Shown here piece after piece: positions 59,596-64,000 of a stretch of DNA of 64,000 nt. The stretch is taken from positions 3,348,001 to 3,412,000 of the forward strand of contig NZ_AP022608.1 in NCBI RefSeq assembly GCF_010728925.1, given 5' to 3'. A program made the translations under genes and the position numbers. The notes beneath the pieces were generated by a model, which did no database searches, was not told the DNA's origin, and saw nothing but the letters and a program-made list of their open reading frames with translations. Position 1 is the first letter of the stretch; each line of letters starts with the position of its first letter. This stretch comes from Mycolicibacterium gadium (lineage in GTDB: Bacteria; Actinomycetota; Actinomycetes; Mycobacteriales; Mycobacteriaceae).

Positions 59596-61173
59596 TCAGC
59601 CCGCTAGCCGCAGTCTTCGCTGCGGCACAAACTCAACCCCATTCCGCGAGCACAGATCGTCGACGGCTATCTGACCCCCCGACTCGGCAGCGTCAAGCAG
59701 TGCCGTCCACAGGCTAGGTCGCCAAACGACGATTCGGTACCAGTCTCGCCGGCTGATCTCGCCCAACACTTCTGCGTCAACCTCACGCGACGCAAGCACC
59801 TCGTCGGAGTCCTCGGCGCTTGCGCCGCGCGCATCTAGGAGGTCGTTCCACATCGCTTCGCGGATGGATGCCGGGTCCCTACGCCGACGCGACCACAGGA
59901 GTTGGCGCCTACCTTTCGAAGCTTGCTCCCACTCATGCCAAACTCGCCACTCCCCAGGGGGTGTCACGTGCACAACCTCGCCAGTCTCCCGGTCGATGAC
60001 AGCCCAGTCACCGCCGCCTGCCTGTTCCACCGACCACCGCCGCGGAGTACGCACACCAAAGCCCCGAGCGTCTACAGAGGCGGCTAAGTCGGACAGCAGT
60101 TGGAACGGCGTTCGGTTTCTCTTCGTGCGACCCTCCTTGGTGATCTGACCTCTCGCGATCTCCATACCGACTTGCTCGGCGGCCTCATAAGTAGCTTTCG
60201 CAAGGTAGCGGCCGACATACTCCGCGCCGGAATTCGAGACTTCCCGCAAATCAACTGCTACAGAGCCTGTCTCGCTGAGCCCGTGCTTTCGCAAACCAGC
60301 AGACCAACGCTCATGAAGCCGAGACGCGAGAACGACTCGACTCAACCAGGCTGGGTCGACGGCCCGAAATACCACAGGCAGGTCTTGGACAAGACCGGTC
60401 GCCAAAGAGGTGGCCGAGAAAAGGAGAGCGTGGATATGGAGGTGCCAGCCGTTGCCTCCGTCCGCAGGTGAGCCATAGGTCGCCTCCACGACACGTGTGA
60501 CCCCAGCGATGTCGAACCGCTCTGCGTCGCCCATCACGGACCGGACCGTAGTCGGCCGGCCAGCCCGCTCGACTGTTCGCTCTTTCTGACCCGTCCAGGC
60601 GCGCGTGCCGAATGAGCTACGCCATCCTGAACTCAGCGCATCCCAAAGATCTGCCAACTTATCTCGACCGCCGTGACGCATGGTCAGAGTCAGCAAGTAC
60701 ACGCTTCCGCCACGGTCGCAACACTCACGCACTGCGTTGCCTATCTCGGTGGCTCGTTCATGCGCTATCACCGCCGAACAACGCGGACATGACCACACCG
60801 ACCCGCACGTCATCAACCCGCCGAAACTAGCAATGTTCTGGCCATCCACTTCGCGACGCTTAACTACGACGGCCTGACCATCGTCCGGGTCGCCGACAGC
60901 GTCGTTATGCAGCATCCGCCCACAGCACCGGACAGCCTTTAGCGATGAAGCCGTCCAGAGCATCACCCGCGCCGCCAACCGATCCCGACGCTGCTCCATT
61001 CGCCCTTCTACCGCGGCATCGCCACGAATCGGACTGGTGAAGCAATAACTCTGAGTACTACCAAGGGCGCTCGCTTCGCTCGCGCCGGCAGGACTCTGGC
61101 CCGTCGCGCAAGCGCTCCGGTCCGCCGTCCTGCCCGTCCAGTCGTCGCAGAGCATTGAGGTGTCCGGGCTCAT
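59596..61173 (-). CDS. Rolling-circle replication initiator (RepSA-like, HUH type)
   Basis: A 525-residue initiator, ATGA-coupled to the upstream gene. A Cys-x-x-Cys zinc region (CGSVWSCPRCSAVIAHER) lies near residue 123. The metal-binding motif is His-Leu-His-Ile-His in GWHLHIHALLF near 245 (HUH), and the nucleophile Tyr is in EYVGRYLAKA near 323. This is the layout of actinobacterial RepSA proteins, which nick the origin and allow AICE replication after excision. The first 60 residues may be dispensable; a start at MEQRRDR (residue 59) is possible. Confidence 0.87.
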   Translation of the reverse strand: MSPDTSMLCDDWTGRTADRSACATGQSPAGASEASALGSTQSYCFTSPIRGDAAVEGRMEQRRDRLAARVMLWTASSLKAVRCCGRMLHNDAVGDPDDGQAVVVKRREVDGQNIASFGGLMTCGSVWSCPRCSAVIAHERATEIGNAVRECCDRGGSVYLLTLTMRHGGRDKLADLWDALSSGWRSSFGTRAWTGQKERTVERAGRPTTVRSVMGDAERFDIAGVTRVVEATYGSPADGGNGWHLHIHALLFSATSLATGLVQDLPVVFRAVDPAWLSRVVLASRLHERWSAGLRKHGLSETGSVAVDLREVSNSGAEYVGRYLAKATYEAAEQVGMEIARGQITKEGRTKRNRTPFQLLSDLAASVDARGFGVRTPRRWSVEQAGGGDWAVIDRETGEVVHVTPPGEWRVWHEWEQASKGRRQLLWSRRRRDPASIREAMWNDLLDARGASAEDSDEVLASREVDAEVLGEISRRDWYRIVVWRPSLWTALLDAAESGGQIAVDDLCSRNGVEFVPQRRLRLAG

Positions 61174-62294
61174 CCTTGATCTCCTGCATCGGTTTCCAGA
61201 TCGCTGTCAGGAGCTTCATCGTCGCGGCCCGTTGTACGCGGAATACTTTCTGCGACCGAAACATATCTCTGTGCGAACGTATCGACCCAGTCGAGCGCAG
61301 CCAGCCGACTCTCGATCTTCATACCCGTGAAGCTGACGGGATCATGGACAACCTCCGCCACTTCCGGATCTACATACAGCAGCCAGGCACCGCGGAAAGC
61401 GAGCGCAGACACCAACGGCGTCGGTTTCGATGAATGCCAGGCCTCGAATATGTCATTCCCCTGAGCAGGCGAGGGCACAATCCTGATCTCATATGCGTCA
61501 CTGGACGCGGACTGCGAGGCCATTTCGTTCCACCCACGCCCGATAACTTCAAGCAGCTCTTCGTATCGCGTGACGCGTAACAATCGGCTCTGAAGCTCAC
61601 GCAGCTGCGAGTCGTTGAGTCGTTTCTCTGCCCACTGCCGCTGCGATACTTGAATCATCAGCACGCCAACCGCCAGCGCCTCGGAACTGGTCAGGTGAAA
61701 TTCTCCATCGACGGCGCTCCCGGGAACACTGAAGAAGACCCCGTTGCCCTCGGCCCTTATCTCCCAGCGGCCCGGGAAAGCCATGCCTGCACGCGCGGAC
61801 CTTGCCCAAGCGTCGTCGTCATCCAGGGGCGCCAGCCCTTCGGCGTACGCCTTCGCCACCTCGTCCAGCGCTCCAGAGGTCAGCCTGATTGCTTCCAGAC
61901 GCCTTGCCCTCACGTCTGCTTGGGCATCGTCGTCCTCAGAACCGTCTATCGCGCGACCACGTTCCTCGCGCATTTGCTCCAGCAGCTCGCCGCTGTCGGC
62001 ATCATCGTCGGCTGGCACCGTTGGCCTCGGAGCCGGGCCATCCAGCGTCGCTGGTTGCACCCGGACGCCGCTGATTGAGAAGTCTCCGGCCGCGTCCTCG
62101 ATGGGAGATGGAACTGAACCACTCACCCACCTGTTACGCCTGGCGAGCAGATCTGCGAGGCGTAGCTGTTCCCTCAGCACGCGCGTTTGATGTTGGCCGA
62201 GAACTCGGCGCTCCGTCTGGGAGCCCGATTTGACCGTAACGACTACGTTCGGGCCCTCGACGTCAACCAACCACTCATCGTCGGACTGGCTCAT
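61170..62294 (-). CDS. AICE unknown protein upstream of rep
   Basis: A 374-residue soluble protein. Residues 1-50 include an acidic start and an Arg-rich stretch, about 90-130 is Asp/Glu-rich, and the rest is mixed alpha/beta with no motif I know. It is the first gene of the two-gene rep operon, nearest to attR. A role in replication control or in loading Rep is plausible by position only. Confidence 0.65.
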   Translation of the reverse strand: MSQSDDEWLVDVEGPNVVVTVKSGSQTERRVLGQHQTRVLREQLRLADLLARRNRWVSGSVPSPIEDAAGDFSISGVRVQPATLDGPAPRPTVPADDDADSGELLEQMREERGRAIDGSEDDDAQADVRARRLEAIRLTSGALDEVAKAYAEGLAPLDDDDAWARSARAGMAFPGRWEIRAEGNGVFFSVPGSAVDGEFHLTSSEALAVGVLMIQVSQRQWAEKRLNDSQLRELQSRLLRVTRYEELLEVIGRGWNEMASQSASSDAYEIRIVPSPAQGNDIFEAWHSSKPTPLVSALAFRGAWLLYVDPEVAEVVHDPVSFTGMKIESRLAALDWVDTFAQRYVSVAESIPRTTGRDDEAPDSDLETDAGDQG

Positions 62295-62397
62295 CGCACA
62301 CCGCCCCGAATCGCCGGAACGGTGCTGTCGTTAAGCGCCCGCGATAGACTCGTCACGCACGCAAGATCGGTGGTTTCCATATTCGCCTCCGTGATGA

Positions 62398-62421
62398 AGC
62401 CCTCGGTTGCAGCCGGGGGCT
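62398..62421. other. Hairpin upstream of the rep operon
   Basis: Arms AGCCCTCGG and CCGGGGGCT (one G-T pair) around TTGCAG, in the gene-free stretch between the rep operon start and attR. It might be part of a replication origin, an attenuator or a terminator for transcripts entering from the flank. Confidence 0.4.
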
Positions 62422-62459
62422 TCGCTCGTTAATGAGCCCGGAATCGAACGCTGATCTGT

Positions 62460-62508
62460 GGTCGGTGCCTGGTCGGTGAATCTGCGACACGCCATGGTTT
62501 CGGGTGGC
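62460..62508 (+). repeat. Right copy of the 49-bp subterminal direct repeat (probable integrase arm site)
   Basis: GGTCGGTG at 62460 and 62471, then ATGGTTTCGGGTGGC at 62494, the same order, orientation and spacing as at 37340-37388, with 35 of 49 bases identical. It ends 63 bases before attR. Confidence 0.75.
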
Positions 62509-62571
62509 ACCGATTGGCGCCATATCGCCAGTTCAGGACCACTTTCGAGACTGTCACCAGATGAGCTTGCA

Positions 62572-62618
62572 GGCTCTCCTAAAGCCGGTGTCGCAGGTTC
62601 GAATCCTGCCGGGGGCAC
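62572..62618 (+). repeat. attR (47-bp direct repeat)
   Basis: Copy of the tRNA-Arg 3' half with a G-C instead of T-A T-stem pair. It has no 5' half and is not a tRNA gene. It is probably the original chromosomal 3' end displaced by the insertion. Confidence 0.92.
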
Positions 62619-62639
62619 TTTTTGCTTTGTATGGCGTCG

Positions 62640-62723
62640 GGTGATGCTTGACGTTTTCTATGTCGGTTGATGGCTGACAGTGTTTCGGCTGATGCTTTAC
62701 ACCCACTTCGGTTGATCCTTGAC
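62640..62723 (+). repeat. Four imperfect spaced repeats at an insertion-sequence end
   Basis: The motif G(G/T/C)TGAT-x-CTTGAC, each time after TCG, begins at 62640, 62666, 62688 and 62711 (spacing 26, 22 and 23). Such multiple transposase-binding sites in front of a transposase start are known at some IS ends. They begin 22 bases outside attR. Confidence 0.55.
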
Positions 62724-62732
62724 ACTCCCGAG

Positions 62733-62819
62733 ATGAGGGAGTTGAGCGTGGCTGAGCAGCCCGGCTTCGAGTCCTGTGCCGGTCCGGGTCTGGCGGAGCC
62801 CCGCCGACTCGCAGCATGA
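62733..62819 (+). pseudogene. Truncated 5' end of an IS481-type transposase
   Basis: The frame begins Met-Arg-Glu-Leu-Ser-Val-Ala-Glu-Gln, the usual first residues of mycobacterial IS481-family transposases as I recall them, then diverges after nine codons and stops at 62819. Only the IS end and the first codons remain. The region 62820-63081 shows no supported gene. Confidence 0.45.
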
Positions 62820-63081
62820 ACGGTCTAGGTCGCCGGCCAGTTATCCGACGTCGCGTGATAGCGGTGTGGCATCATCGGTGTTGAGTGCATTGCTGAAAAG
62901 GGGACAGCAATCCACCGGGGCCACCGGTTCTTTTCCAGGTGCACGCGCGTAGCGGGCTCCGGATCGTATGCATAGTCTGACCGTGCCAACGCACATTCAT
63001 AGACCACGCGGTGCATTTTCACTGTGCGCTCCGGCTGGGTTGATCTGGTGCACATAGCAGTTCGGCGACGGAGTTGATTCG

Positions 63082-64000
63082 ATGGCCGCAGAGATTGATC
63101 AGTTCGCTCTAGCTGACGCTCGCACTCAGCTGTCCGAAGAGGTTCTGAGCCTGACCGGTTCACTCGACATGCGCCGAACGGCGCTCCGTCTCATCAGCAT
63201 GTTCCGGCCGCGGCTGGCCGACTGGGCCGTGCTGGTCATCTCTGACAGTGTTTCCGGCGGGCTGATGCTGTTCGGCGGCAGTGACGGCGGTTCCGGCACT
63301 GTCGTCGAGCGCGACTCTGTTGTGGGGCCGGGGCTGGACCGAGTCCTGCGGACGGGCCGCACCGAACTGTGCGTCGCCGCCGACTCCACCGACGAGCTGT
63401 CCAACATGGTCACCCACCGCGCGCTCGTCGCCGAGGCAGCTGAACTGCGTCCCGTGACATTGCTTGGTCTCGGCCTTACTGCACGCGGCACCACGCTCGG
63501 GGCACTGGTGATCGCCCGAGGCTTTGGAGGAAGCTTCGATGACGACGAGATTGCCTTCGCCGAGCAAATCGCCGCCCGCGCTGCGCTGGCACTCGCTTCC
63601 GCGCGGATGTACGAGGAACGCAGCCTCATTGCATCAGAGCTTCAGCACTCCGTGCGCCCACGCAAGCTGCCCGAGATCCCCGGGGTGCGCATCGCCGCGA
63701 GCTACCGGCCCGCCGCCGAGCACCTGGATATCGGTGGCGACTTCTACGACGTCTACGGGACGGGTGACGACTGGCTCATCTCACTCGGCGATGTGTCCGG
63801 AAAAGGCGTCGAAGCAGCAGTGCTGACCGACCGCGCCCGACAGAGCATCCGCACAGCGGCGCATTTCGACCGCTCCCCGACAGTAGTTCTCGGCGCGCTC
63901 AACAGCGTGTTCTACGAGGCGGATTACGACCGCTTCGTGACCCTCGTCTGCGCACGGATGCGCAGCGCGCCCGATGGAAGCGACGCGGAGATCGAGTTGG
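63082..64000 (+). CDS. GAF-SpoIIE (PP2C-type) phosphatase, 3' end outside window
   Basis: 306 codons are visible. Residues about 25-180 form a GAF-like sensor domain (ADWAVLVISDS ... FAEQIAARAALALASARMYEE). The SpoIIE/RsbU-type serine phosphatase domain then begins: LQHSVRPRKLPEIPGV, the metal Asp in IGGDFYDVY and LGDVSGKGVEAA. These proteins dephosphorylate anti-sigma-factor antagonists and so activate stress sigma factors such as SigF. Chromosomal, to the right of the element. Confidence 0.9.
   Translation, partial: MAAEIDQFALADARTQLSEEVLSLTGSLDMRRTALRLISMFRPRLADWAVLVISDSVSGGLMLFGGSDGGSGTVVERDSVVGPGLDRVLRTGRTELCVAADSTDELSNMVTHRALVAEAAELRPVTLLGLGLTARGTTLGALVIARGFGGSFDDDEIAFAEQIAARAALALASARMYEERSLIASELQHSVRPRKLPEIPGVRIAASYRPAAEHLDIGGDFYDVYGTGDDWLISLGDVSGKGVEAAVLTDRARQSIRTAAHFDRSPTVVLGALNSVFYEADYDRFVTLVCARMRSAPDGSDAEIEL

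Noticed and set aside
62572..62618. Second tRNA-Arg gene
   Set aside because: Only the 3' half is present, with no acceptor 5' strand or D-arm. It is the attR repeat.
62825..63163. 112-residue leftward frame between the IS remnant and the phosphatase
   Set aside because: No ribosome site and no motif; it overlaps the start of the phosphatase gene in antisense.

Overview
The window looks like chromosome of a fast-growing mycobacterium (Mycolicibacterium type). It is GC-rich throughout. It carries a LigD of the mycobacterial polymerase-phosphoesterase-ligase order, a Ku with a lysine-rich tail, a 13E12-family HNH protein, the SigK/RskA/UfaA1 gene order known from M. tuberculosis Rv0449c-Rv0444c, an MPT63-like exported protein, an F420-type LLM oxidoreductase and a perfect mycobacterial SOS box.

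Chromosomal backbone, left part (1-37,200). It opens with the start of a choloylglycine-hydrolase-family gene, then a signalling group: a membrane protein with three TVRL repeats, an FHA-HTH protein and a transmembrane Ser/Thr kinase with 12 Kelch blades. Next come ligD and ku, split by 12 kb that holds a LexA-controlled 13E12 gene and a complete polyol uptake and catabolism cluster (ABC importer, SorC regulator, two polyol dehydrogenases, PfkB sugar kinase). After ku lie a TetR/O-methyltransferase pair, a two-gene operon behind a perfect KstR-type box, two small exported paralogues, MntH, and a fusion of gamma-glutamylcyclotransferase with poly-gamma-glutamate hydrolase. The SigK operon follows, with a SigK-like promoter that predicts a leaderless mRNA, then a YbdK ligase, an LLM oxidoreductase and a small heme-copper-oxidase-type membrane operon.

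Integrated element (37,230-62,618, about 25.4 kb). It sits in the 3' half of a tRNA-Arg(CCT) gene and is bounded by 47-bp direct repeats. Tyrosine integrase, AlpA-like excisionase, FtsK-type translocase and HUH-type replication initiator identify it as an actinobacterial integrative and conjugative element (AICE). The backbone modules lie at both ends (37.3-43.3 kb and 59.6-62.3 kb). Between them are a candidate DUF4365-type nuclease with an unknown partner gene (43.6-45.2 kb) and a roughly 14-kb stress cargo (45.6-59.3 kb). The cargo contains a BlaI/M56 regulatory pair with palindromic operators, an MPT63-like exported protein ending in a Cys/Met-rich tail, a frameshifted thioredoxin-fold gene, a TlpA lipoprotein, a CadD/LspA/P1B-ATPase/CmtR-like cadmium operon, a CstB/TauE/CstR-like persulfide and sulfite module with three operators, a sterol-desaturase-family protein with an AraC regulator, and an operon of two methyltransferases and a class III cyclase fused to a YHS metal-binding domain. 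The theme is soft metals and reactive sulfur.

Right flank (62,619-64,000). Just past attR are four spaced repeats and the first codons of what looks like an IS481-type transposase (a truncated remnant), then a GAF-SpoIIE phosphatase gene that runs off the window.

Most start codons were chosen from ribosome binding sites and from the many 1- or 4-base stop/start overlaps. Functional calls rest on motifs I can read and on recalled family knowledge; no database search was run.
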